Source: Gaiella sp.
GTDB lineage: Bacteria > Actinomycetota > Thermoleophilia > Gaiellales > Gaiellaceae
Assembly (NCBI GenBank): GCA_027493885.1
Contig: JAOSJZ010000001.1
Coordinates: forward strand, 682,001 to 746,000
Length of the DNA stretch: 64,000 nt
Direction of reading: 5' to 3'
Below the pieces are notes generated by a model, which was not told the DNA's origin, did not search any database, and worked only from the letters and a program-made list of their open reading frames with translations. Position numbers and translations under genes: made by a program. Each line of letters opens with the position of its first letter. Within the stretch, counting starts at the first letter, position 1. This document shows positions 52,476 through 64,000 of the stretch, one piece after another.

Positions 52476-54110
52476 CTAGCCCGCCTCGACCTCTTCGACC
52501 TTCGAGTAGTCGGTCTGGTTGAGGAGGTTGACGTTCAGGGAGTCCTTGATCGTCGGCCTCTCGAGCTGGACGTACGTGTACCAGTAGATCGGCGTGATCG
52601 GGACGGCGCCGTCCTCGCCGAGCAGCTTGTCCTCGAGCTCTCCGTAGAGCTCGTAGCGATCGTCGTTGTCCGCCGTCTGGCGCGCCTCCGCGACGAGCGC
52701 GTCGTACTCCGGGTCGCAGTAGTTCGAGTTGTTGTTCCCCGACTTGCATGTCCAAAGCTCGAGGAAGTTCATCGCGTCGACGTAGTCGCCGATCCACCCG
52801 AGCCGGTACACGTCGACCGAGGCGTCCGGCGGCGGGCCGAGGAACTCGAGGAACTGGGCCCACTCCTGCTGGCGGATCGTCACGTCGAGCCCGAGCTGCT
52901 TCCACATCGCCTGCACCGCAACGGCGATCTCGCGGTGCCCCGGCGAGTCGTTGATGAGGAGCGTGACGTCCGTCTTCGGGTTGGCGACCTCGGCCATCAG
53001 CTCCTTCGCCTGGTCGATGTCGCCGGACGCCGGCAACCACGGCGAGTCGGGGTTGAGCGTGTCGAACCCCGGCATGCCCTCCGGCGTGAAGCCCGTGGCC
53101 GGCAACTGGTCGGCCTGGGCGATGTTGTCGATGATGCTCTGCCGGTCGATCGCCATCGACATCGCGCGGCGCTGCTTCACATCGGTGATCTGCTCGACGT
53201 TGAAGCCGTAGTAGTAGGTGCCGAGGCCCGGGTACTGGCTGTAGGCCTCGGTGTCCTTGAGCCGTGGCAGCTCCTCGGGCGGAAGCCCCGCGGTCATGTC
53301 GATCTCGCCGGCCTCGAACGCCTGCACGGCGGTCGTGCCCTCGGAGATCATCCGGCCGTTGATCCGCTCGAGCTTCACCGAGCCGGCATCGCGCCAGTCG
53401 TCCCACCTGACGAGGTCGAGCCGGGAGTTGTGGTCCCAGCGGGCGAGCTCGAACGGTCCGTTGGTGACGATGTTCGTGGGCTCCGTCCAATTGTCGCCGA
53501 ACTGCTCGACCGTGGGACGGTGCACGGCGAGGAAGGACGTGTGCGCCGCCTGCTGCACGAACCACGGCTGCGGCGAGGTGAGCGTTACCTGCAGGGTCGA
53601 ATCGTCGAGCGCCCTGATGCCGACCTCGTCGCGCATCGCAGCACAGCCGCTCTTGCAGGAGTTGTACTCGGAGGCGCCGGCGATCCCGAAGAACTGGTAG
53701 GCGTAGTCCGCGGCCAGGTCGGGGGAGATCGTGCGCTTCCACGACCACTCGAAATCGTGCGCGGTGACGGGGTCGCCGCTGGTCCAGCGACCGTCCGCGC
53801 GCAGATGGAACGTCACCGTCTTGCCGTCCTCCGAGATGTCCCAGGACTCCGCAAGGTTTGGCACCGGCTCGAGGTCGTCGCCGAGCTTCACGAGCGGGTC
53901 CATGATGTTCAGGAGCACGTCCGCGGACGTGGTGTCCGTGGCGAGCCCCGGGTCGAGAGACGGCGGCTCCGTCCCCCAGTTGATCGTGATCACCTGGTCG
54001 ATCGGCCCACCCTCGTCGCCTCCTGCGCCGCCTCCGCCGCACCCGGCCGCGAGCACGGCGAAGGAGCCGGCGACAACCGCGGCCACCAGAGCACGCGTGG
54101 TTATCCTCAT
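52476..54110 (-). CDS. oligopeptide ABC transporter substrate-binding lipoprotein
   Basis: A 544-residue lipoprotein of the SBP_bac_5 family. The signal peptide ends in lipobox LAAGC (Cys about residue 24), followed by a Gly-rich linker. The mature protein has INWGTEPPSLDPGLATDTTSADVLLNIMDPL (split), PNLAESWDISEDGKTVTFHLRADGRW (split), VTAHDFEWSWKR, a middle region VRWDDWRDAGSVKLERI, and FNVEQITDVKQRRAMSMAIDR, the usual peptide-binding order. ATG 54110 has AAAGGAGG just upstream, a very strong site. It is first in the operon. The ligand is probably peptides. Confidence 0.93.
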   Translation of the reverse strand: MRITTRALVAAVVAGSFAVLAAGCGGGGAGGDEGGPIDQVITINWGTEPPSLDPGLATDTTSADVLLNIMDPLVKLGDDLEPVPNLAESWDISEDGKTVTFHLRADGRWTSGDPVTAHDFEWSWKRTISPDLAADYAYQFFGIAGASEYNSCKSGCAAMRDEVGIRALDDSTLQVTLTSPQPWFVQQAAHTSFLAVHRPTVEQFGDNWTEPTNIVTNGPFELARWDHNSRLDLVRWDDWRDAGSVKLERINGRMISEGTTAVQAFEAGEIDMTAGLPPEELPRLKDTEAYSQYPGLGTYYYGFNVEQITDVKQRRAMSMAIDRQSIIDNIAQADQLPATGFTPEGMPGFDTLNPDSPWLPASGDIDQAKELMAEVANPKTDVTLLINDSPGHREIAVAVQAMWKQLGLDVTIRQQEWAQFLEFLGPPPDASVDVYRLGWIGDYVDAMNFLELWTCKSGNNNSNYCDPEYDALVAEARQTADNDDRYELYGELEDKLLGEDGAVPITPIYWYTYVQLERPTIKDSLNVNLLNQTDYSKVEEVEAG

Positions 54111-54164
54111 CGGATCCTCCTTTCGTCGAGCCGTCCGGTGAGTGGACGGACGTCCGCTTCGCCT

Positions 54165-54767
54165 TTGATTCCCCGAATCGCCCCTCCGAAAACGCCCCCG
54201 AGCAGGGCCTTACGGAACCCTCACCGGTCTCGCCGGGCCTCGGCCGCCGTTGCGGCCCTCGCGGCGTCGCTGGCGCTTCCGGCGAACGGCGGGGCGCACG
54301 TCACGATGTCCCCGCCGTTCGTCGACGCCGACGCGACCACGAGGGTCGCTTTCGAGACGCCGAACGAGCGACCGCCGCACGCGACGATCGCCGTCGAGGT
54401 GACGGCGCCGCCGGGCGTGGAGCTCGAGTCGGCGCCCCCGCCGCCCGGGTGGAGGCTCGAGCTGACGCCCGAGACGGCGCGCTGGACGGGCGGCCGGATC
54501 GAGGGACGAGCCGTCGTCTCGTTCCCGCTCGCGGTCACGGCGCGCACCCGCGCCGGCACGGAGGTGTTCAGTGCCGTTCAGGAGTACGACGACGGGGAGA
54601 GCGTGCGCTGGGAGGCGGGGCTCACCGTCCTCCCCGCGGCGGCGAACGAGGCTCCTTCTCAGCATCTCGGCCGCGCCCTCGCCGCCGGCGTGGTCGGGCT
54701 CGTCGTGATCGTGGGGAGCTTCCTGGGGCTGCGCCTCCTGCGCCGCCGGCCACTTCAAGAGAAATAG
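54165..54767 (+). CDS. YcnI-like (DUF1775) copper-related secreted protein
   Basis: A secreted protein of the YcnI group. After a signal peptide (ASAAVAALAASLALPANGG) the mature N-terminus is AHVTMSPPFVDADATTRVAF; the His at the start of this domain is the known copper ligand in YcnI. It continues FETPNERPPHATIAVEVTAPPGVE (split) and GEWTGG-like RWTGGRIEGRAVVSFPLAV, ending in a C-terminal transmembrane helix (VVGLVVIVGSFLGLRLL) and a basic tail. The start is unsure: TTG 54165 is in frame, but no ATG or GTG is nearby. It is followed, 29 nt later, by the persulfide dioxygenase gene. Confidence 0.75.
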   Translation: MIPRIAPPKTPPSRALRNPHRSRRASAAVAALAASLALPANGGAHVTMSPPFVDADATTRVAFETPNERPPHATIAVEVTAPPGVELESAPPPPGWRLELTPETARWTGGRIEGRAVVSFPLAVTARTRAGTEVFSAVQEYDDGESVRWEAGLTVLPAAANEAPSQHLGRALAAGVVGLVVIVGSFLGLRLLRRRPLQEK

Positions 54768-54796
54768 CGGCATCCGTTGCTACCGTCCGACGCGCC

Positions 54797-56134
54797 GTGC
54801 TGTTCGCGCAGATGCTCAACGACGACCTCGGGTGCGCCTCGTACATCGTCGGCTGCGAGGAGGCGGGCGAGGCCGTGGTCGTCGATCCTCCCTACGCGAT
54901 CGAGGGCGTCCTTGCCGAGGCAGACCGGCTGGGCGTGCGCCTCGTCCGGACGCTGGAGACCCACACGCACGCCGACCACGTGTCTGGCCATGGCCGCCTG
55001 GCGCTCGAGCTCGGGATCCCCGTGAGCATCCACCCGGCCGCGCGGGTCGACTACCAGTACGACGCGCTCGAGGACGGCGCCGAGGTGTCCGTCGGGAACG
55101 TCACGCTGCGCGCGATCCACACGCCGGGCCACCGGCCCGAGCACTCCTGCATCGCGGTGATCGACAGGACGCGCGCCGACGAGCCGTGGCTCGTCCTCAC
55201 CGGCGACTCGCTCTTCGTCGGCGACACGGCCCGCCCCGACCTCGCCGTCGAGGCGATGGAGGGCGCTGAGGGGCTCTTCCACTCCCTGCGGCGGCTGCTC
55301 GAGCTGCCCGACGGCGTCGAGGTCTTCCCCGGGCACATCGCCGGATCGCTGTGCGGCGTCGCGATGAGCTCGCGCGGCTCGACCACGATCGGCTTCGAGC
55401 GCCGGTTCAATCCCATGGCCTCGATTGCCGAGCTCGACGCGTTCATGGCCGAATCCGCCGCCGTGTCGACTCCGAAGCCCCCGAACCTCGCACTGATCGT
55501 CGAGCTCAACCGCGGCCCGTTCCTTCCTGCCCAGCCGGCGGTCGACGAGCTGCCGGTGCCGGCCACAGGATCCCAGCTTCTCGACGTGCGGCCGGTCGCC
55601 GACCACCTCGCGGGACACCTGCCCGGGGCGATCAGCGTCCCCGTGTCTGGCACGAGCTTCTCGACGAAGTCCGGCTTCGTCCTCGACGCCTCGACACCGG
55701 TCACGGTGCTCGCCTCGGACGCCGCCGAGGCGGAGCGGGCGATCCGCGGGCTACGCTCGGTCGCGCTCCTCGACGTCGCCGGGTACGTGCTCGGCGCCGG
55801 GCCCGAGACGACGGCCGCCGCCGCGCTCGACGAGCTCGATGCCCTGGTCGCGGCGGGCGCGACCGTGATCGACGTCCGCGAGCACGACGAGCGCGACGAG
55901 GGCTACGTCACGGGAAGCCGCAACGTCCCCTACCGGCTGATGCGGACGTGCTGCCCGGAGCTGCCCGAAGACCGTCCGATCGTGACGATCTGCAATTCGG
56001 GGCCGCGCGCAGCGATCGCGGCGAGCATCCTCCGCGCGAGGGGCCTCGACGCGCGGCCCGTGATCGACGGGGGGATTGCCGACTGGCTTGCCCGCGGCGC
56101 CGCGGCGATCACCTTCCGCCGCTGCGGGAGCTGA
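54797..56134 (+). CDS. persulfide dioxygenase-like metallo-beta-lactamase with two rhodanese domains
   Basis: A 445-residue fusion. The N-terminal MBL domain has TLETHTHADHVSGHGRLA (THxHxDH), HTPGHRPEHSC, LTGDSLFVGDTARPDL and FPGHIAGSLCG, all features of ETHE1/BLH-type enzymes that oxidise glutathione persulfide or a similar thiol persulfide. Two rhodanese modules follow. The first (LLDVRPVADHLAGHLPGAISVPVSG, split) lacks the active Cys. The second has the loop VTICNSGPRAAIAASIL, whose Cys can carry sulfane sulfur. A mono-iron centre and sulfide detoxification are inferred from the family. GTG 54797 is the likely start. Confidence 0.9.
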   Translation: MLFAQMLNDDLGCASYIVGCEEAGEAVVVDPPYAIEGVLAEADRLGVRLVRTLETHTHADHVSGHGRLALELGIPVSIHPAARVDYQYDALEDGAEVSVGNVTLRAIHTPGHRPEHSCIAVIDRTRADEPWLVLTGDSLFVGDTARPDLAVEAMEGAEGLFHSLRRLLELPDGVEVFPGHIAGSLCGVAMSSRGSTTIGFERRFNPMASIAELDAFMAESAAVSTPKPPNLALIVELNRGPFLPAQPAVDELPVPATGSQLLDVRPVADHLAGHLPGAISVPVSGTSFSTKSGFVLDASTPVTVLASDAAEAERAIRGLRSVALLDVAGYVLGAGPETTAAAALDELDALVAAGATVIDVREHDERDEGYVTGSRNVPYRLMRTCCPELPEDRPIVTICNSGPRAAIAASILRARGLDARPVIDGGIADWLARGAAAITFRRCGS

Positions 56135-56137
56135 CGC

Positions 56138-57331
56138 CTACCGCAGGCGCCGTACGGTGTACCCCCCCTCCGCGAGGGCCCGGATCAGCGTCTGCGCGTG
56201 CTCCTCGCCCCGCGTCTCGAGCGTCAGCTCGGCCTCCGTCTCCAGCACGCCGATGTTGCGGCCCTCGCGGTGGTGCTGGATGGAGAGGATGTTCGCCCGC
56301 TGGTCGGCGATCAGGCCGACGATGCGCGCGAGCTCGCCGGGGCGGTCCGGGATGAGGAGCGCGACGACGAGGTAGCGGCCCGAGGCGGTCATCCCGTACC
56401 GGATCACCGAGCTCATCGTCGTCGCGTCGATGTTGCCGCCGGCCAGGATCGCGCAGGCCGGGCCGTCGCCGCCCACGCGACCGGCGAGGATCGCCGCCAC
56501 CGGCGCCGCCCCGGCGCCTTCGACGACGAGCTTCGAGCGCTCGAGGAGGAGCACGATCGCCTGCGAGATCTCCTCGTCGTCGACGACCACGACGTCGTCC
56601 AGCAGGTCGGCCAGGATCCGGCTCGTCAGCTCCCCCGGGTGCTTCACCGCGATGCCGTCCGCGATCGTGGCGCCGCCGGGCTCCTTCCCCGCGAGCGGCG
56701 CGCAGGCGGCCGACTGGACGCCGACGACGCGGATCTCCGGTCGCAGCGCGTCGAGCGCGATCGCGATGCCCGCCGCAAGCCCGCCGCCGCCGACCGGGAT
56801 CACGACCGTCGACCCGCCTGTCGGCAGCTGTCCGGCGAGCTCGAGGCCGAGCGTGCCCTGGCCGGCGACGACACGCACGTCGTCGAAGGCGTGGACGAAG
56901 GTAGCGCCGGTCTCGGCCTCGCGCGCCCGGGCCGCCGCGGCCGCGTCGTCGAACCCCTCGCCGGCGAGCTCCACCTCGGCCCCGTAGCCGCGCGCCGCCT
57001 CGATCTTCGCCATCGGCGCGGCTTCCGGGACGACGATCGTCGCGGCGATGCCTGCTTCCCGTGCCGCCCAGGCGACCGCCTGCCCGTGATTTCCGGCGCT
57101 CGCCGTCACGACACCGCGGGCGCGTTCCTCGGCGGACAGCTGGGCGATCGTGTTGTAGGCGCCGCGGATCTTGAACGCGCCGGTTCGCTGCAGGTTCTCC
57201 GCCTTGAGCAGGACAGTCCGGTCGGAGAGCCGCGAGAGCGTCTCGGAGGAGTAGACCGGTGTCACGCGTGCGACGCCGTGGAGGCGATCCTGCGCCGCGC
57301 GAAGGTGGTCGAGCGTCGGCCGCTCGCTCAC
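56138..57331 (-). CDS. ilvA: threonine ammonia-lyase (IlvA-type with C-terminal ACT domain)
   Basis: A 397-residue PLP enzyme deaminating threonine to 2-oxobutyrate. The PLP Lys is in RTGAFKIRGAYNTI, with TASAGNHGQAVAWAA, the phosphate-binding loop PVGGGGLAAGIA and ILAGGNIDATTM. A single ACT-type domain at the C-terminus (LVVALLIPDRPGELARIVGLI, split) gives feedback control. It resembles the short regulated IlvA/TdcB-like enzymes. GTG 57331 overlaps the stop of the upstream gene (GTGA). The reading frame extends further upstream but without family similarity. Serine dehydration is also possible for the family. Confidence 0.92.
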   Translation of the reverse strand: MSERPTLDHLRAAQDRLHGVARVTPVYSSETLSRLSDRTVLLKAENLQRTGAFKIRGAYNTIAQLSAEERARGVVTASAGNHGQAVAWAAREAGIAATIVVPEAAPMAKIEAARGYGAEVELAGEGFDDAAAAARAREAETGATFVHAFDDVRVVAGQGTLGLELAGQLPTGGSTVVIPVGGGGLAAGIAIALDALRPEIRVVGVQSAACAPLAGKEPGGATIADGIAVKHPGELTSRILADLLDDVVVVDDEEISQAIVLLLERSKLVVEGAGAAPVAAILAGRVGGDGPACAILAGGNIDATTMSSVIRYGMTASGRYLVVALLIPDRPGELARIVGLIADQRANILSIQHHREGRNIGVLETEAELTLETRGEEHAQTLIRALAEGGYTVRRLR

Positions 57332-58299
57332 CGCGCACCTCCCCGCGTGACCGCGTCGACGACCGCGCCGACGGCCGTGAGCGGGTCGACCTCGCGGCGC
57401 TGTACCGCCTCCACGAGCGCGCGCACCCCGTCGTCGTCGCGCATCGTGCGGCGCACCAGCTCGCGCACCCGCGCGACTGCCAGGACCTCGACCTCGCCGC
57501 TCAGGTTCCGATCGCGCCGCGCGTCGAGCTCGCCCCGGGCGTGGAGCTCGGCCCGCCGCGCCTCGAGCGCGTCCCACAGCTCGGGCACGCCCTCGCCGCG
57601 GAGCGCTTCGGTGAGGAGAATCGGCGGCCGGCGCTCGCGGACCGGGTCGAGCGCGACCACCGAGCGCACCTCCTGGAGCATCGTCCTGGCCGCGGGGTGG
57701 TCCATCTTGTTGACGGCGATCACGTCGGGGATCTCCATGATCCCCGCCTTGAGCGCCTGCACGGCGTCGCCCGAGCCGGGCATGAGCACGAGCAGGACCA
57801 CGTCCGCGATGCCGATCACCTCGACCTCGCTCTGGCCCGTCCCCACCGTCTCGAGGAAGACGACGTCCTTCCCGGAGGCATCGACCAGGAGCAGTGCCTG
57901 GAGCGTGGCCTCGGCGAGCCCGCCGAGATGGCCGCGCGTTCCCATCGAGCGGATGTAGACCTCGGGATCGAGGAAGTGGTCGGCGAGCCGGATCCGGTCG
58001 CCCAGGAGCGCGCCCTGCGTGAACGGGCTCGAGGGGTCGACCGAGACGACGCCGACCCTCTTCTCGAGCGCGCGCGCGTGGCCGACGAGCGCGCTGACGA
58101 GCGACGACTTCCCGACGCCGGGCGGGCCGGTGACCCCGATCGACGCGGCACGTCCGGTTCTCGGATACACCTCGCGCACGACCGCGGCTCCCACGGGCTC
58201 GCCGTCCTCGACGAGCGAGATCGCGCGCGCGAGGGCCCGGCGGTCGCCGGCGAGCACGCCGGTGACGAGCTCCTCCTGCGTCCAGCCGCGGCGTGCCAC
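57328..58299 (-). CDS. meaB: MeaB/ArgK-type GTPase (methylmalonyl-CoA mutase chaperone)
   Basis: A 323-residue G3E-type GTPase. It shows the P-loop GVTGPPGVGKSSLVSALV, VDPSSPFTQGALLGDRIR, RSMGTRGHLGGLAEAT, VVFLETVGTGQSEVEV and the NKxD motif AVNKMDH. These are diagnostic of MeaB, which guards and reloads B12 mutases. No mutase gene is adjacent in this window. It is coupled to ilvA by a GTGA overlap; 2-oxobutyrate from threonine leads to propionyl-CoA and methylmalonyl-CoA, which makes the pairing sensible. The start is uncertain: GTG 58299 (ARRGWTQEEL) fits the family. Confidence 0.9.
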   Translation of the reverse strand: MARRGWTQEELVTGVLAGDRRALARAISLVEDGEPVGAAVVREVYPRTGRAASIGVTGPPGVGKSSLVSALVGHARALEKRVGVVSVDPSSPFTQGALLGDRIRLADHFLDPEVYIRSMGTRGHLGGLAEATLQALLLVDASGKDVVFLETVGTGQSEVEVIGIADVVLLVLMPGSGDAVQALKAGIMEIPDVIAVNKMDHPAARTMLQEVRSVVALDPVRERRPPILLTEALRGEGVPELWDALEARRAELHARGELDARRDRNLSGEVEVLAVARVRELVRRTMRDDDGVRALVEAVQRREVDPLTAVGAVVDAVTRGGAR

Positions 58300-58310
58300 C
58301 GGGGATGACT

Positions 58311-59666
58311 CTACGGCGTGAGACGGCTCTCGGCGTCGCGAGGCGCGAGAACGGCGACGTCCGGGGCCCCTCGCTGTTGCTCGCGCTGGCGTGTCTCGTC
58401 GATCTCCTCCATCAGCACCCTGATCCGCTCGATGCCGCTTGGCTCGCCCGCCGGGGCGCGCTCCTCGCGGAGACCCGCGGTGAGCCCGACGGCGAGCACC
58501 GCGGCGACGAGGAAGATGCCGCTCGCGACCGCCCACGACGCCCGTGCCCCGACGGAGTCGACGAGCAGGCCGCCGCCCGCCATCGAGAGGCCGAGGATCG
58601 CGTAGTACGTCGACATCAGCACCGCGAGCGCACGCCCGCGCATCGCGTCGGGAGCGCCACGCTGGACGAGCACCTGGTTGCAGACGATCGCCGCTCCGTT
58701 TCCTATCGTGGCAACCGCGGCGAGGACCGCGGCGAAGACGATCGTCGGCGACGCCGAGGCGAGTCCGAACCCCGCGGCCATCAGCGCGAGGGCACCCGGG
58801 TAGACCCGGCGCATGCCGAGCGCCCGGAGCGCCGTCGCCGCGAAGAAGCTGCCGATCACGAGCCCGACGCCGGTCGCGCTGACGAGGAACCCGAGGCCGA
58901 TGTTCCCCGCCCCGAGGTCGTGCTTGGCGAAGATCACCTCGGCGACGTTGATGCACGCGGTCGCAACGCCCGCGGTGCTCCACACGACGAGCACCGTCAC
59001 GAGCGGGCGCGAGCTGACCACCAGCCCGAGGCCTTCGCGCAACTCGCGCCAGTGTCCTTTCGTGATCCGGTCCTCCGAGCGAAGCATCCCGCCGGGAATC
59101 CGCGAGACGAGCGCCGCGGAGAGGACGAACGTGACCGCGTTCACCCAGTAGGCGACGTCGACCCCGTTCGAGGCGAGCAGCAGGCCGGCGACGGCGGGCC
59201 CGAGCGTCCAGGCGACGTTTTCGACGGTCGTCAGCATCGAGGTCGCCTGCTCGCGATCGTCGTCCGTGACGAGGTTCGGCAGCCCGGCCCAGACCGCCGG
59301 GCGGAAGAACCCCGTCGCGATGCCGTTGACCGCCGCGACGGCGACGATCGCGCCCGGCTCGTCGACGAACGGGAGGATGACGAAGGTGAGCGCGCGGACG
59401 AGGTCCGAGACGATCATCAGCCGCTTGCGCGAGAGACGGTCGACAAGGGGCCCGAGCGTGAGCCCGATCAGCACGATCGGGACGAAGTCGGCGATCAGGA
59501 GGGCGGCGAGCCACCGCCCCGAGCCCGTGACGTCGTAGACGTGGACCGAGAGCGCGAGCGCCGCGAGGTAGGTGCCGATCGCCGAGCCGGCCGTCGCCCA
59601 GAAGAGCAGCGCGAAGCCGCGGTTGCGGCGAAGGAGGGACAGACGGCCTGTCGCTCCGAGGAGCAC
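58311..59666 (-). CDS. MFS transporter, EntS/MFS_3-like
   Basis: A 451-residue major facilitator with 12 helices. It begins RLSLLRRNRGFALLFWATAGS, followed by the inter-helix motif GPLVDRLSRKRLMIVSDL, and FVLSAALVSRIP before the central loop. The cytoplasmic tail of about 50 residues, GIERIRVLMEEIDETRQREQQ, is long and helical. Relatives (enterobactin exporter EntS, MefA) export siderophores or drugs. The substrate is unknown here. GTG 59666 has TAGCGT six nt upstream (59678-59673). It lies just upstream of meaB (11 nt), so they may be cotranscribed. Confidence 0.87.
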   Translation of the reverse strand: MLLGATGRLSLLRRNRGFALLFWATAGSAIGTYLAALALSVHVYDVTGSGRWLAALLIADFVPIVLIGLTLGPLVDRLSRKRLMIVSDLVRALTFVILPFVDEPGAIVAVAAVNGIATGFFRPAVWAGLPNLVTDDDREQATSMLTTVENVAWTLGPAVAGLLLASNGVDVAYWVNAVTFVLSAALVSRIPGGMLRSEDRITKGHWRELREGLGLVVSSRPLVTVLVVWSTAGVATACINVAEVIFAKHDLGAGNIGLGFLVSATGVGLVIGSFFAATALRALGMRRVYPGALALMAAGFGLASASPTIVFAAVLAAVATIGNGAAIVCNQVLVQRGAPDAMRGRALAVLMSTYYAILGLSMAGGGLLVDSVGARASWAVASGIFLVAAVLAVGLTAGLREERAPAGEPSGIERIRVLMEEIDETRQREQQRGAPDVAVLAPRDAESRLTP

Positions 59667-59775
59667 GCGCTGACGCTAGCACCCGCGTGCCGCACGCGAC
59701 TAGTGGCCGAAACGGCCACGTCCCGATAGGGCGTGACCGCCCTGTCAGCCGTGCTCGCGCATCGCCGTGCGAGTG

Positions 59776-59806
59776 CCGTCCGCGGGCCGTAGCCCCGGCC
59801 GGACGG
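59776..59806 (-). terminator. hairpin terminator after the secreted-protein gene
   Basis: CCGTCCG (59776-59782) pairs with CGGACGG (59800-59806), with further GGGCC/GGCC pairing inside. It starts five nt beyond the stop at 59812. Another small hairpin, GTGGCCG-AAA-CGGCCAC, lies at 59703-59719. Confidence 0.5.
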
Positions 59807-59811
59807 TGCTC

Positions 59812-60513
59812 TCAGGCGATCGGCCCTCCCGGGCCGCCCGCCTTCGCCAGCCGCGCCGCGACGACCGACGCGAGCGCGACCCGGTCGACGTCCCGCACGG
59901 GGCGTCCCAGCGAGGTGAAGAGAATGCCGGTCTGGACGCGGCCGTGCTGGAGGATCACGGCGTCGACGTACGCCCGCACCCGCTGCGTGCCGCGAAGCGT
60001 GACGTCGACGACGAGCCGGTACGCCACCGCCTTGGGCGAGACGGCCGGGAAGGGCGTGCGCCTGGCCGAGACGACGGCGATCTTCTCGCCGGGCGCCGCC
60101 GAGAGGCGGACGATGTCCGCCAGGCATCTCGTGGTCTGCGCGGTCGTCCCCCTCCCCCACGACGCATTCGCGTCGCGCAGCGTCCGGTACACCTGCGCCG
60201 TCGAGCCGACCGTGACGAAGACCGCGTCCTTCGCGAACCGGAAGTCCGGAGAGGCCGCGTCGCCCGTCACGGTGAGGTCGCTCTCGTCGAGCGGGCCGCA
60301 GCGCGCACCTTTGGGAAGGCGCTGGTCCTTCGGACGGGCAACGGGCGTGAACCCCGTACCGAGGTCGGCGCGTCGAAGGAGCACCGAACGCGCCGTCGCC
60401 TGGCCTTCCTTCGTCAGCGCCTTGCGCGGCTCGCCGTCCGCTGCCGAGGCGACGTGCGGGGCGACGAGCACCGCCGCGGTGAGGGTCAGGACGAGTGCGC
60501 GCACCAACCTCAC
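59812..60513 (-). CDS. secreted protein with PknH-sensor-like layout, unknown function
   Basis: A 233-residue exported protein. A signal peptide (about 1-25, LVLTLTAAVLVAPHVASAA) is followed by a mature domain starting LTKEGQATARSVLLRRADLG. Alternating strands include FVTVGSTAQVYRTLRDAN, AVAYRLVVDVTL and RVRAYVDAVILQHGRVQTGILF (split). Cysteines in GARCGPLDESD and TTRCLADI could pair. The layout resembles PknH-type extracellular sensor-like domains, but the match is weak. GTG 60513 follows GGAG; the longer upstream frame is a shadow of metH. It lies downstream of metH (47 nt) on the same strand. Confidence 0.7.
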   Translation of the reverse strand: MRLVRALVLTLTAAVLVAPHVASAADGEPRKALTKEGQATARSVLLRRADLGTGFTPVARPKDQRLPKGARCGPLDESDLTVTGDAASPDFRFAKDAVFVTVGSTAQVYRTLRDANASWGRGTTAQTTRCLADIVRLSAAPGEKIAVVSARRTPFPAVSPKAVAYRLVVDVTLRGTQRVRAYVDAVILQHGRVQTGILFTSLGRPVRDVDRVALASVVAARLAKAGGPGGPIA

Positions 60514-60560
60514 TGTACTCCTGCGGCCTTCGGCGGCAGGCCGAGCCGGCGAGGCGCCGG

Positions 60561-64000
<3,440 letters not shown>

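Noticed and set aside
52314-54110. Long plus-strand frame opposite oppA
   Set aside because: It is the antisense shadow of a certain binding protein. Only its last 200 residues (from 54165), lying beyond oppA, are a real gene.

Overview
The window is about 70% GC by eye, densely packed on both strands, and rich in GTG starts. It has a WhiG-type sigma factor, a PASTA kinase, the long actinobacterial form of LeuA, an EF-G-like paralogue and a SufR-like regulator. I infer an actinobacterium, possibly a deep-branching soil lineage such as Thermoleophilia/Gaiellales; this lineage call is not proven from the sequence. No plasmid, prophage, CRISPR array or transposase gene is visible. Many genes have a TANNNT -10 hexamer only 6-8 nt before the start codon, which suggests leaderless transcription is common. 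Layout, 0-13 kb: an acetyltransferase tail, dodecin, a PAS histidine kinase, an anchored TIM-barrel-like protein, a decayed ABC exporter (3.3-4.6 kb), a small pterin cluster (CDP-alcohol transferase, folE, RibD_C-like reductase, with pterin dehydratase facing it), a flavin reductase divergent from an Fe-S regulator across a palindrome, a thioredoxin-CcdA fusion and a secreted beta-helix protein. 13-25 kb: a rifampicin phosphotransferase, tRNA-Gly, a degenerate histidine kinase, leuA preceded by a leucine-rich leader peptide, an AlkA-type glycosylase, a 225-bp MITE-like repeat, RNase H, a NIF3-like protein, glpD (frameshifted), a metF remnant and an aminoadipate-semialdehyde-type dehydrogenase. 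25-38.7 kb: a zinc-finger protein, the EF-G-like GTPase, a cyclase/TPR regulator that has lost its ATPase core, the frameshifted PASTA kinase facing WhiG sigma, tRNA-Trp, a fused alpha/beta E1 2-oxoacid dehydrogenase, proline dehydrogenase coupled to a DapA-like lyase, and an enoyl-CoA hydratase. 38.7-47.6 kb: two holin-4-like membrane proteins around a glycosidase, an SCP2 protein, an Fsr-type MFS pump, a one-polypeptide type IIG-like restriction-methylation gene broken by a nonsense codon and a frameshift, and an acyl-CoA dehydrogenase. 47.6-64 kb: an oppABCDF peptide-transport operon with a kelch gene attached, a YcnI-like protein, a persulfide-dioxygenase/rhodanese fusion, MeaB-ilvA, an MFS exporter, a secreted protein, and metH running off the right edge. 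Two cross-cutting signals stand out. First, at least six genes carry single-base indels, nearly all in short G/C runs, and four other loci carry internal deletions; this is either decay or uncorrected sequencing/assembly error. Second, short palindromic repeats sharing GGTGTC/GACACC or GGGGTCAGGCACC arms recur at gene ends, and one pair bounds the MITE-like element.
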